Source of the DNA: an uncultured Peptococcaceae bacterium
GTDB taxonomy: Bacteria; Bacillota; Peptococcia; Peptococcales; Peptococcaceae
Assembly (NCBI GenBank): GCA_910585405.1
Contig: CAJUDO010000010.1
Span: 24,319 to 88,318 of the forward strand
DNA: 64,000 bases
Reading direction: 5' to 3'
Below, piece by piece: positions 8,200 through 16,917 of the stretch. Within the stretch, counting starts at the first letter, position 1. Each line of letters starts with the position of its first letter. A program made the translations under genes and the position numbers. The notes beneath the pieces were generated by a model. That model saw only the letters and a list, made by a program, of their open reading frames with translations, was not told the DNA's origin and made no database searches.

Positions 8200-9633
8200 A
8201 TGAATCAACAGGGTGAAGAGAAGCTGCTTCAGAATTCCGGTAAGATTATGTGGATTGTATTTTTAAGTGGGCTTGTCAGTGCGTTAAATACAGGTACCTT
8301 GTATATTGCCTATTTAGATTTGGCGGAACACTTTCACAGCGATTTGAGCACCACCCAATGGCTGACCATCATGTATTCTCTTACTTCCGCAATGATTACG
8401 CCGGTGGCAGGATATTTTTCCAAACGCTACAGCTTGCGTAAGGCTTTATTAACTGCGCTGATCATTATGATTGTTGCCTCTGCCTGCTGTACTCTGGCCG
8501 TCAATATGCAGATGTTGATTGGTTGTAGGGCAATTCAAGGTATAGCCGGTGGATTGATGATGCCCCTTTCCCTGGCCATAATTTATCAATGGATTCCTAA
8601 GGAAAAACAGGGGCGGTTTCTCAGCATCAGCTTGATGGGGATGTCTATGGGACCGGCGATTGGGCCTACGCTGTCCGGTCTTTTTCTGGCCACAGTGGGC
8701 TGGCAGGCAATTTTTCTCTGCAATGTGCCGATTACTCTAGCGGATCTTTATTTGGTATATCGAATTATACCGAAAGAGAACGGTTGCAAGGATGATTTGT
8801 TGGATTATAAGAGTATTCTGACTGTTTTTTGCGGAACAATGTTTATTTTGCTGAGCTTTTATCAGGCAGGCAAAACAGGCTGGCAGAGGCCGACTCTCTG
8901 GCTGGGGCTTATCTTAGGTTGCGTATTGCTCTATGTTTTTGTAAGAGGACAGTTAAAGGCGCAGGAGAAGGCGTTGTTGGATTTCCGAATTTTTCGCAAT
9001 CAAAAATTTACCGTCAGCGTGATTCTCTCAGCAATTTTATATGCCAATATTACTTTGGGTGCTTTTTTACTGCCGGTATTTTTGGAATCAGCCATGGGGA
9101 TGGAGCCGCTGCCGGCAGGGATGGTATTGTTTTTCCCAGCACTTTGCATGGCGTTGGCCACTCCGGTTGCCGGGCGGGTATATGAAAAGCTTTCAGCGCG
9201 TACCCAGTTAATTGGCGGATTAAACGTGATGATTTTAGGCAATGTACTTGTCACTACCTTTAAACAAGATACTGCGTTGTGGATGATTGTGATGTTTTTA
9301 TGTGTGCGTTATATCGGAGCGGCTTTTGCCAATGTGCCATCGTTGGATTATGGTTTGGGCGCATTGCCGAAAAATAAAGCCAGCGAAGGGACTGCCATGA
9401 ACAATTGGATTAAAAGCATGGCAATCAGTATGTCGTTGAGTATTTTTACCGCTATCTATGCGCTGGAGGAACGGCAGCATATCGCAGAGCTTTTGCGGCA
9501 GGGAATAGTGCAGTCGGCAGCTGTTGCACAGACCGCTGTGATAGTGAATAGTCATCTGTTTTGGCTGCAAGCGGGTACCTTATTGTTGGGATTATTATTG
9601 ATAGTTGCAACAACGGAAAAGAAAAAGGCGTAA
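8200..9633 (+). CDS. MFS transporter, DHA2/EmrB-QacA type
   Basis: A 477-residue major facilitator protein with about 14 predicted helices. It has the loop 2-3 motif GYFSKRYSLRKALL, the motif-C-like helix GMSMGPAIGPTLSG near residue 150, and RAIQGIAGGLMMPL. Length and motif C fit the 14-TMS drug:proton antiporter group. It is encoded 38 bases after the DASS transporter in the same direction. In this context it may export a product or toxic intermediate rather than a drug; sequence does not decide. Confidence 0.8.
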   Translation: MNQQGEEKLLQNSGKIMWIVFLSGLVSALNTGTLYIAYLDLAEHFHSDLSTTQWLTIMYSLTSAMITPVAGYFSKRYSLRKALLTALIIMIVASACCTLAVNMQMLIGCRAIQGIAGGLMMPLSLAIIYQWIPKEKQGRFLSISLMGMSMGPAIGPTLSGLFLATVGWQAIFLCNVPITLADLYLVYRIIPKENGCKDDLLDYKSILTVFCGTMFILLSFYQAGKTGWQRPTLWLGLILGCVLLYVFVRGQLKAQEKALLDFRIFRNQKFTVSVILSAILYANITLGAFLLPVFLESAMGMEPLPAGMVLFFPALCMALATPVAGRVYEKLSARTQLIGGLNVMILGNVLVTTFKQDTALWMIVMFLCVRYIGAAFANVPSLDYGLGALPKNKASEGTAMNNWIKSMAISMSLSIFTAIYALEERQHIAELLRQGIVQSAAVAQTAVIVNSHLFWLQAGTLLLGLLLIVATTEKKKA

Positions 9634-9676
9634 AGTATGAGGTATTTTGAGAGCAGTTTGGGAAGGAGCGGTGTTT

Positions 9677-10486
9677 ATGGTGAAAATTGAGCAGGCCAGC
9701 TGTATTGGTTGCGGTCAGTGTGTAGCGGACTGTGTAAATGGATTGATTCAGATTGAGCATGGAAAAGCGGTTGTACAAAACGAAAACTGTAATCGGTGCA
9801 GTCATTGTGTAGCGATTTGTCCTCAAAAAGCGATTTTGATTGAAGAGCTTCCGCAAGATATCACAGAATATACGGAAGAAACAGCGAAAACATCGCCAGA
9901 ACAGCTTCTGAATTTGGTTCGTTTTCGGCGCAGTATTCGTCAGTATCAAGAACGCGAGATTGCGCAGCAGGTATTGGAGCAGATTCTGGAAGCAGGACGG
10001 TTCATGCCGACCGGTTCCAACACACAGGACGTACAGTATACAGTTGTACAGAAAAATTTGCCGGAAGTTCGCTCTTTGGTGTGGGAAGGATTAAAGGCTT
10101 ATGTGGAAAAAACGTTGCATCATGAAGCGGCTTCAGAATTGGAGAGGCGGGTGGCGTCCCGTATACAGAAGCTAGTGTCTCAACATGACACAGGAGAAGT
10201 TGGCGAGATACTGTTTTTTCAAGCGCCGGTTTTATTGGTAATCAGTGCAAATGCTGTGAACAATGCAGTTTTGGCTGCCGCAGCAATTGAACTGATGGCC
10301 AACGCTTGCGGTTTGGGCTGTTTGTTCAGCGGGTTTATACAACGGGGACTGAAAAACAGTCCCGCAGCTTTGGAAAAATTGGATTTGGACGGAAACAAAA
10401 TTTGTATTACCATGCTGCTTGGGTATCCTGCGGTTTCGTATTGCCGTAGCGCACAGCGCAAGCCGGTACAGGTATCCTGGCGATAA
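9677..10486 (+). CDS. Ferredoxin-nitroreductase fusion protein
   Basis: A 269-residue protein. The N-terminal part has two 4Fe-4S motifs (CIGCGQCVADC and CNRCSHCVAICP, residues 9-50). It is followed by an FMN-dependent nitroreductase domain (RFRRSIRQYQ near residue 80, FMPTGSNTQD, and GLGCLFSGF near residue 215). Such fusions take electrons from ferredoxin or NAD(P)H to reduce small organic substrates. The ATG at 9677 follows GGAAGGAG; an upstream start at 9647 overlaps that site. It lies 50 bases before the second glycyl radical enzyme, so a redox step in the same pathway is likely, substrate unknown. Confidence 0.82.
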   Translation: MVKIEQASCIGCGQCVADCVNGLIQIEHGKAVVQNENCNRCSHCVAICPQKAILIEELPQDITEYTEETAKTSPEQLLNLVRFRRSIRQYQEREIAQQVLEQILEAGRFMPTGSNTQDVQYTVVQKNLPEVRSLVWEGLKAYVEKTLHHEAASELERRVASRIQKLVSQHDTGEVGEILFFQAPVLLVISANAVNNAVLAAAAIELMANACGLGCLFSGFIQRGLKNSPAALEKLDLDGNKICITMLLGYPAVSYCRSAQRKPVQVSWR

Positions 10487-10536
10487 CTGGAGAAGCAGGG
10501 AGCGCGTAAAAAATAATTTTATTATAGGGGGAATTT

Positions 10537-13026
10537 ATGATGACAGGTTGTTGTTGTCCGGTGCTCACACCGCAGGAAGATTACATTATCAATGGTGTAG
10601 AGATAAAACGGGAAGGCAGAGAGAGAACTTTAAAAATTAATGATTTGATCAGGAAAGAGCCTATTCGCATGAACATTGAGCGTGCGGTTTTGTTTACCCA
10701 GTCCATGAAAGAGACAGAAGGAGAGAATTTATCGCTACGTTGGGCCAAGGCTTTGCTGCATATTGCTGAACATATCGGCGTTTATGTGGAGCCAGACTAT
10801 GAGCTGTTGGTGGGAAAAACCAACGGAGCGGGAATAGGGCGCTACAGCATTTTGTATCCAGAACTGGATGGGCCGTCTCTGCTGCAATTACGCGGCGCCG
10901 AAAAAAGACCGGTCAGTCCTTTTCAGATGTCTGAGGAAGATTTGCAGGTTGTAGAGGAGGTTTTGTATCCCTACTGGAAAGATGGCAGCTATGCGCAGGC
11001 TTATGTGCAGGCTTTGCCCGACGAAACACGAAAAATCATTTTTGGAGAGGACAAAAATAATTTCAGCAAGCAGCAGTTTGTAATTTCCCAATCTACCACG
11101 GCTCGTTCCAGCTCTAACTTTAATTATGATTTGGAAACGATTTTGAAACGGGGAATGAAGAGCTATCTGAAAGAAGCAGAGGCAAGACTGGCAAAAGCAA
11201 AAGAACATCCCGGTCAGTATGTAAAAGAAGGTGCTTTCTGGGAAGCTGCTGTCATTTGTTGTCAGGCATTTACTATATTTGTCAAACGGTATGCAGAAGA
11301 AACCCGGCGGGTTGCGGAGACAGTAAGTGATTCTGTGCGTAGGGCGGAATTGTTAGAAATGGCAGAAAATTGTGCATGGGTAGCGGAAAATCCGGCAAGA
11401 GATTTTCGCACAGCGATGCAGTTGCAGTGGTTTGTCATGGTATTTGTCCGTTTGGAGCAGATGAATGGCGCTTCTCTGGGCAATGCCCGCATGGACCAGC
11501 ACCTGCTCCCTTATTATCAGCAGGATATTGCCAACGGCAAATTGACAAGAGCACAGGCGAAAGAGCTGTTGGAATGTTATTGGCTCAATTTATCTCAGAT
11601 TACGCTGGTGCCCATTGCGGAATCATCTTCCAAGCTGTTTGAGGCTTATGCTCATTTTGAAACGGTTACAATCGGTGGTCAGACAAGAGACGGCGCAGAC
11701 GCCACTAATGAATTATCCTATCTGATATTGGAATCCAAACAGGGCTTCCCCACCACCTATCCCGATTTGGCGGTGCGGGTTCACTCTGGTTCTCCAGAAA
11801 AATTCCTGCGTGCCTGTGCTGAGGTAATCAAGGAAGGGCAAGGTTTTCCTAAATTATTTAATGATGAAGAAATTGTGCCACTGTATATTTCAAAAGGGGC
11901 GACGTATGCAGAAGCCTTGGATTATGCGGTATCCGGCTGCACAGAAACCCGCATTGTCAACAGAGAAACCTATACCAATGGTTGCTCCGGCATCAACCTG
12001 GGTGCGATTATTGAGATGACGATGAATAATGGACGGCTGAGAATTTTAAATAATAAGCAGATTGGGTTGCCTACCGGAAATCCCCGCAACTTTAAGACCT
12101 TTGATGAATTTTTTGCCGCCTATCAGGCACAGCACGAATATATTTTGCGTCACGCGATGATTCAGCAGATGGTATCCGATGAGGTTCGTCCCACAAAATT
12201 GGCTGCGCCGCTAACCTCACTATTTGTCGGCGCCTGCAGAGATGCCGCTACAGATATCAATGATTATGTACCAAACAGTATTCGAGAAGCCTTTGTCGGT
12301 CATATTGGCTACGCAACGATGATTGACTCCATCGCTGCTGTGAAAAAGGTAATTTATGACGATAAGGCGGCAACAATGGATGAGTTGGTAAAAGCTTTGG
12401 ATGCCAATTTTGAAGGATATGAGGTGCTGCAGCAGATGTTGATTCATGCACCTAAATATGGAAATAACGACCCGTATGCAGATGAAATCGGCAAAAAAAT
12501 TGACCGCTTTATCTGTGAATATCTGGCCAACAATCCGGGGCTGCATGATGAAATTTATTCTATGCGCGTTGTGCCTGTTACATTCCATATCCCCAGCGGG
12601 AAAGTAACCGGGGCCACACCCAACGGAAGAAAAGCAGGCGAATATTTGTCCGAAGGCTCCAGCGCTTCTCACGGTGCGGAAAACAGTGGCCCGACAGCAA
12701 TCCTGTTGTCTAATCGAAACGTAAAAAATGAAGGCTATAAGGAACGGGCGGCTCGTCTTTTGAATATCAAGTTGTCGCCGGGTATGGTGGCTGGAGAAGA
12801 GGGTACGAAACGGTTGGTTTCTTTTATTCGTACCTGGTGTGATTTGAAATTATGGCATGTGCAGTTCAATGTGGTGAATAAGGATACACTGGTAGCCGCC
12901 AAAGCCGAGCCTATGAAATATAAAGATTTGATTGTCCGTGTGGCGGGCTACAGTGCCTACTTTGTGGATATGTCTCCGACCTTGCAGGATGAATTGATCG
13001 GCAGAGCGGAGCTGGCTATTTCATAA
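10537..13026 (+). CDS. Glycyl radical enzyme, sulfonate C-S lyase type (copy 2)
   Basis: An 829-residue glycyl radical enzyme closely similar along its whole length to copy 1. Radical Gly804 lies in RVAGYSAYF; Cys468 and Glu470 in SGCTE; Arg190 and Arg677 are in the sulfonate-binding positions. Cys468/Glu470 numbering equals that reported for isethionate sulfite-lyase and the total length is also nearly the same. Asn194 and Val681 are where I recall Gln193 and Phe682 in IslA, which argues for a related but different sulfonate such as a dihydroxypropanesulfonate. ATG follows GGGGGAA. Divergence from copy 1 is spread evenly, so both are probably functional and may use different substrates. Confidence 0.9.
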   Translation: MMTGCCCPVLTPQEDYIINGVEIKREGRERTLKINDLIRKEPIRMNIERAVLFTQSMKETEGENLSLRWAKALLHIAEHIGVYVEPDYELLVGKTNGAGIGRYSILYPELDGPSLLQLRGAEKRPVSPFQMSEEDLQVVEEVLYPYWKDGSYAQAYVQALPDETRKIIFGEDKNNFSKQQFVISQSTTARSSSNFNYDLETILKRGMKSYLKEAEARLAKAKEHPGQYVKEGAFWEAAVICCQAFTIFVKRYAEETRRVAETVSDSVRRAELLEMAENCAWVAENPARDFRTAMQLQWFVMVFVRLEQMNGASLGNARMDQHLLPYYQQDIANGKLTRAQAKELLECYWLNLSQITLVPIAESSSKLFEAYAHFETVTIGGQTRDGADATNELSYLILESKQGFPTTYPDLAVRVHSGSPEKFLRACAEVIKEGQGFPKLFNDEEIVPLYISKGATYAEALDYAVSGCTETRIVNRETYTNGCSGINLGAIIEMTMNNGRLRILNNKQIGLPTGNPRNFKTFDEFFAAYQAQHEYILRHAMIQQMVSDEVRPTKLAAPLTSLFVGACRDAATDINDYVPNSIREAFVGHIGYATMIDSIAAVKKVIYDDKAATMDELVKALDANFEGYEVLQQMLIHAPKYGNNDPYADEIGKKIDRFICEYLANNPGLHDEIYSMRVVPVTFHIPSGKVTGATPNGRKAGEYLSEGSSASHGAENSGPTAILLSNRNVKNEGYKERAARLLNIKLSPGMVAGEEGTKRLVSFIRTWCDLKLWHVQFNVVNKDTLVAAKAEPMKYKDLIVRVAGYSAYFVDMSPTLQDELIGRAELAIS

Positions 13027-13086
13027 GGTGTTTAGAACTTGCTCCGCTATTCTGGTGGACGACGTTTGCCAAATTTGTTCAATCAT

Positions 13087-13126
13087 AAAAATGTTGGGAT
13101 TGCCTTCACGGCTCCCAACATTTTTT
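13087..13126 (+). terminator. Terminator after second glycyl radical enzyme
   Basis: AAAAATGTTGGGA pairs with TCCCAACATTTTTT around a 13-base loop, ending in a T-run, about 60 bases after the stop codon. The symmetric A/T flanks could make it bidirectional. Confidence 0.88.
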
Positions 13127-13219
13127 GTAGCGCACTATTTGTAGGTAAGATTCAATGTAGGCGAGATGTGGAGAAGCTTGGGGAAAAGATGAAGAATCTT
13201 TTGGGAATTGTGGAGAAGC

Positions 13220-13248
13220 TTTACCGAAGTTTATTTTTGTGTTATGAT
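13220..13248 (+). promoter_or_regulatory. Promoter of the small lipoprotein gene
   Basis: TTTACC (13220-13225), a 17-base spacer and TATGAT (13243-13248), 47 bases before the lipoprotein start. Confidence 0.55.
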
Positions 13249-13294
13249 AACGAGGACAGCAAAAATAAGTTTTGGCGGGAAAGAGAGGCATATC

Positions 13295-13633
13295 ATGAAA
13301 AGAAATTTATCAATTCTGTTAGTTCTGTTTCTAACGATGGGATTTTTGTTGGGTGGCTGCGGCAACAAGGAGCAAAAACAGCAGCGAGAAGAACCGCAAA
13401 CTTCAGGAGAGATTTTCACTTTGACAGGAGAGTTTCAGGGGCTGGCAGACAGCCATAGCGCGGAAGTGATTGTCGATGGAGAAGCACAATCCTACCAATT
13501 TTTTGACGAAGATGTTGCCGCTGTATTGGAAGGATTGGATGCCGGTACGACCATTCAATTTGATGTAGAAAACAATGCTGAAAATCAGCTGCAAATGATT
13601 GTGAAGCTGTATGAGGCGCCAGCAGAAGGATAA
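13295..13633 (+). CDS. Small secreted lipoprotein, unknown function
   Basis: A 112-residue protein with a signal peptide (MKRNLSILLVLFLTMGFLLGGC) and a lipobox LGGC that puts Cys22 at the mature N-terminus. The rest is a charged linker and a small beta-rich domain (residues 38-108, FTLTGEFQGLADSHSAEVIVDG...). I recognise no family beyond a resemblance to OB-like small lipoproteins. It has its own promoter and an AGAGAGGC ribosome site, and is not part of the sulfonate operon. Confidence 0.75.
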   Translation: MKRNLSILLVLFLTMGFLLGGCGNKEQKQQREEPQTSGEIFTLTGEFQGLADSHSAEVIVDGEAQSYQFFDEDVAAVLEGLDAGTTIQFDVENNAENQLQMIVKLYEAPAEG

Positions 13634-13661
13634 GGAGCAAGCATAATAAATAGGGATATAG

Positions 13662-13705
13662 AAGAGGATGGAGACCTTACAACAGAGGTAGCTGTCCTCT
13701 TTTTG
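13662..13705 (+). terminator. Terminator after lipoprotein gene
   Basis: AGAGGA (13662-13667) pairs with TCCTCT (13695-13700) around a partly complementary interior, followed by TTTTTG. Confidence 0.5.
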
Positions 13706-13890
13706 TGTGGAGAAAAGGGCTGTATAAATTTATTCTGAACAAGAAAAATGCAGCTACGTTTTTAGGATGATATCTGCATAATTGTATTGTATCTATATTA
13801 CCAGTTGTGCAGAAAAGGTTCAACGGTGTCAGTCCTTTGAAAAAAGGCCCTTCTTCCTTTGTGCGCTGTTTGTCTGTATAGTAAATATTG

Positions 13891-14452
13891 AAAGGAGGAT
13901 ATAAGTTTTATAAAAATTATGGATAGCCTATCGTATCTCGCTGTACCATTGTTTATACAGCGGAAGAGATTCCTAATGAAGATACGCAGTGGCATTGTTT
14001 CAGAGCTTATGAAAGTAAGGGGTTCAAATTTTATGACAACGCAACAACCTAAGGTATGGTTTATTACCGGTGCAGGCAAAGGTATTGGTCGAGCCATTGC
14101 AGAAGCAGCACTGGCCCACGGCGATTTTGTAGCAGCGACGACCATAAACGAAAAGGATAGCGACAATACAGAGGCGTATTTCAACAGCTATGCTACAAAC
14201 CCCAGTGTGCATTTAGCGGGCGGACTCTTTTCTTGGATTAATGCTATCGCAGAAAATGTGGGTGTTGGTCTGATTATAGATGTGGCATGTCGTCACAGTG
14301 CCAAAACCCGCGATTTATTCGATAAGATAAAAACGTTGACCATTAAAGAGGACACTAGCTTTCAGTCATGCTTTATTTTGCCGCCAAATTATTCTAATGC
14401 TGTGTCACAATTCGTAGAGTTTGCGTGCAATGAGTTGCGCAGAATTGTTTGA
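13891..14452 (+). pseudogene. Chimeric remnant: SDR N-terminus joined to LysR C-terminus, with an extra upstream fragment
   Basis: The open frame to 14452 contains MTTQQPKVWFITGAGKGIGRAIAEAALAHGDFVAATT (from 14033), the start of an SDR dehydrogenase. It then runs into text resembling the end of a LysR effector domain (GVGLIIDVACRHS...IKTLTIKED...VEFACNELRRIV). Neither domain is complete, so a deletion appears to have fused two genes. In another frame at 13927-14049, 41 codons between stops read like the end of a third protein (DTQWHCFRAYESKGFKFYD). A good AAAGGAGG at 13891-13897 has no start codon at proper distance. Read as decayed sequence; a functional fusion is unlikely. Confidence 0.6.
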
Positions 14453-14476
14453 CATTGCTAGATAAATTCAATTTAT

Positions 14477-14574
14477 AAACGTTCCCGATACCATATCCGC
14501 ATGAAATAATTTTTAGCCTAATGTGCTGAAAATTTGATTCGGTGCAGATTTTTGGCGATTGGGAACGTTTTTTT
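14477..14574 (+). repeat. 98-base imperfect hairpin ending in a T-run
   Basis: AAACGTTCCC (14477-14486) pairs with GGGAACGTTT (14561-14570), followed by TTTT. Inside, TTTTTAGC and GCTGAAAA form a second stem around 14511-14533. The arms are complementary in patches across the whole length. It could be a large terminator, a small structured RNA, or a decayed miniature transposable element. It occupies most of the 319-base gap between the pseudogene and the next CDS. Confidence 0.5.
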
Positions 14575-14670
14575 CAAAGATGGAGACAGTCTGCTAAGAT
14601 AAGTCTATAGAAACAATTTCAGAATTTTAGAGAAAAAATGAAGAAATAAGAAATTTTTTTGCTAAAAGTG

Positions 14671-14706
14671 TCCGAAATGGACAAATTTTTTCGTATTTAT
14701 ATAATA
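14671..14706 (+). promoter_or_regulatory. Promoter with overlapping GTCC-N5-GGAC inverted repeat
   Basis: TGGACA (14679-14684), a 16-base spacer and TATAAT (14701-14706) lie 66 bases before the next CDS. The -35 overlaps the inverted repeat GTCC-GAAAT-GGAC (14671-14683), a possible repressor site. Confidence 0.5.
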
Positions 14707-14771
14707 GAGGACAAATATAGGAAATGTCGCAGAATTGTCTCCAGCGATTGGGAGAGGAAAAGGAGTACAGT

Positions 14772-15350
14772 ATGAATAACAAAATAGGACGAATGTTTTG
14801 CAAATATGTAAAATATGGTGGCATCCTTTTAGGTGTGCTGATATGTATACCGCTTTTTTGTTTCGGTATCGTTTTTATATCCTACCAGATAGAAGGATGG
14901 AAAACTGAGCATATGATTGTAAATGAATATGAAGATCCTCTTGCTGTTGGTGAAGTATGGGAGGAAGAACCATTTTCTTTTACATTGGAACGGGTGAGTT
15001 TGGTCAATGCTGAAGCGTGGCAGGGGCAAATTCCTTTTTCACAATCCAGGTATAAAGAGTATGATTTTTGTAAAGCGCTTGAATTAGAATTTTCCTTTTT
15101 GCCAAAGGAAACAGGTGAAAGTTTGGACGACACATATTCGTTTTATCCCGGAGCTCAGGATGCAGAAGGTCATGTGGCAGGTCCACTTCCTTTGCCGAGC
15201 AGTTTGGAAGGAGATTTGACCGCTCAGGATCATCATTGTGTGATTTTGACGACAAAGAATGCCCATGTTATTCACATAACTGTGAATGTGCCTTATGGGG
15301 AAAGACGGTATCGAAAGGTTTATGAATTTTATGTAAATGCACAAGAATGA
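14772..15350 (+). CDS. Membrane-anchored protein of unknown function (paralogue A)
   Basis: A 192-residue protein with a short cationic N-terminus and one membrane segment (GGILLGVLICIPLFCFGIVFISY, about residues 17-39). The rest, predicted outside the cell, is a beta-rich domain starting EYEDPLAVGEVWEEEPFSFTLERVSLVNAEAW. The same pattern (G-x-x-W-E-E, then an AxAW/LEAF turn) recurs in the next gene, so the two are diverged paralogues. ATG follows AAAAGGAG. I do not recognise the family; the fold may be an Ig-like DUF domain, but this is a guess. Confidence 0.75.
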   Translation: MNNKIGRMFCKYVKYGGILLGVLICIPLFCFGIVFISYQIEGWKTEHMIVNEYEDPLAVGEVWEEEPFSFTLERVSLVNAEAWQGQIPFSQSRYKEYDFCKALELEFSFLPKETGESLDDTYSFYPGAQDAEGHVAGPLPLPSSLEGDLTAQDHHCVILTTKNAHVIHITVNVPYGERRYRKVYEFYVNAQE

Positions 15351-15434
15351 AAAAGTGCTGAAAATTATTGTTGCGGAAAAATACAGGAAATGTGGCAGAG
15401 TTATATATGCGATTTCGTGAAGGAGGAAAATTTT

Positions 15435-16106
15435 ATGGGCGAATATTTGAAACTGATTCGGGATATGGCGGGCATTTTACTGATAGGGGTTCTGGCTCTA
15501 TATGCTCTTTTTGTGACGGTTTGCTGTATTTGGTTCGGGATGAGTCCGATTACATTTATACAGGTATTTCATTTTGACAAAGAGGTATCTGTCATGCCTG
15601 ATAATATTTCGAGCAGTTCTTCGGCTGTTTTGGAAATCGGAGATACGTGGGAAGAGGGCACACTTTTTGCAGTGCAGGTGCAGGCGATAGAAGAAATTTC
15701 TTTAGAAGCGTTTCAAGCGATAAATGATAATAGGTTTACGACAGTCACATCAGAAGACGATATGCGTGCTTTTCAGGTAAATATTACGCTTGAAAATAAA
15801 AACTATACTGGAATAGAAACCACTGCTTACGGCTATGTGGATGGGATGTATGCAATTGTACATGTTTTTGGAGAAACTACCGGTCCGCTATTGGGCACTC
15901 TTGGAGAATTGGGAATTACGAAAAGTGTGGATGGAGGTGTGACCGCGATACCAAAGGGCGGAGAAGAAGAACGTTCCTATGCTTTTTTAGTTCCTGATGG
16001 GGAAAATGAAATCAAAATCGCGATAGAGATTCTTGACGAGGAAAACGGGAAAAATCTTTATCGGAAAGAGTATAGGTATTCCATGCCAGGCAAAGATGAA
16101 ACGTAA
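15435..16106 (+). CDS. Membrane-anchored protein of unknown function (paralogue B)
   Basis: A 223-residue protein with one N-terminal membrane segment (AGILLIGVLALYALFVTVCCIWFG, about residues 12-35). A Ser-rich linker (SSSSS) and a beta-rich outer domain starting IGDTWEEGTLFAVQVQAIEEISLEAF follow. It parallels the preceding protein in order and in the GDTWEEG motif. ATG at 15435 follows AAGGAGG; a possible upstream start at 15390 lies before this site. It is encoded 84 bases after paralogue A and probably co-transcribed. Function unknown. Confidence 0.75.
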   Translation: MGEYLKLIRDMAGILLIGVLALYALFVTVCCIWFGMSPITFIQVFHFDKEVSVMPDNISSSSSAVLEIGDTWEEGTLFAVQVQAIEEISLEAFQAINDNRFTTVTSEDDMRAFQVNITLENKNYTGIETTAYGYVDGMYAIVHVFGETTGPLLGTLGELGITKSVDGGVTAIPKGGEEERSYAFLVPDGENEIKIAIEILDEENGKNLYRKEYRYSMPGKDET

Positions 16107-16234
16107 AATATTTTCCTAATTGATGAAAAATTCTGTAACCTTAAAAAGTATAAGACTATTTTGAATGTATAGATAAATTGGAGTCTTTGCTGAAAAGCAG
16201 GTGGAAAGCTAATTTAAAGTTAGGAGGAAGGCTC

Positions 16235-16810
16235 GTGTGTGAAAATTTCAAGAAAATAATTGCGGTCATGTCAATAGCAATCATGGCTATGAGTGCGGGA
16301 CTACCGGTATTTGCCAAAGAAGGAAGTGGGTTTGACAATTTAAGTCCAGAGGAAGTTTATCAATATTTGCTGGATAGAGGTGTTTCAAGTGAACAGCTGA
16401 ATCTGTTAAATGATGAAATTTTGGAGAGTGCTATGCGTCAGGCAGAGGCGAATGATTTCACAGACGCACAGGTACAGCAATATATTGAAGGACAGATTTC
16501 TATCATGATAGATTCGCAAATTATTTCTCATGAAGAAGCTGTTTTGTCAGAGGATGGAAGTACATTTATCACCTCACATGGAGAATACCCAAATCTATTG
16601 CAGCGATACAAAAGTCGATATACAGGAGAATGTACTGCAAATGGTGTTATGTCCAATAGCTTTGTAACATTATGGAGTACACGACTTGACGCGATGGAAC
16701 AAAGGGGAGATTGCTTGGATATAAAAGGTGCAGGCGACTATATTTTGGTGACTGTATTTGCAGCATCTTACGTCGTGGTAACAACAGTGCTCATTCATAT
16801 ATGTCTTTAG
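16235..16810 (+). CDS. Secreted protein with C-terminal hydrophobic segment, unknown
   Basis: A 191-residue protein read from GTG 16235, seven bases after AGGAGG (16222-16227). A signal peptide with AxA-type site is visible (KKIIAVMSIAIMAMSAGLPVFAKEG). Residues 30-110 are a charged helical region (LSPEEVYQYLLDRGVSSEQLNLLNDEILESA). The end is a hydrophobic stretch (YILVTVFAASYVVVTTVLIHICL) that may hold it in the membrane. No family recognised. It belongs to a run of small envelope proteins at 14772-17124. Confidence 0.65.
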   Translation: MCENFKKIIAVMSIAIMAMSAGLPVFAKEGSGFDNLSPEEVYQYLLDRGVSSEQLNLLNDEILESAMRQAEANDFTDAQVQQYIEGQISIMIDSQIISHEEAVLSEDGSTFITSHGEYPNLLQRYKSRYTGECTANGVMSNSFVTLWSTRLDAMEQRGDCLDIKGAGDYILVTVFAASYVVVTTVLIHICL

Positions 16811-16917
16811 CTGTGAATTGTGTCGGAGCTAGATATGCTTGACTTTTGCAGGAGAATGTGTGTCAAGAAAGCGACAATTCTAAAAAGAAAATTACGTATG
16901 AGAGAGGCGGAATAAAG

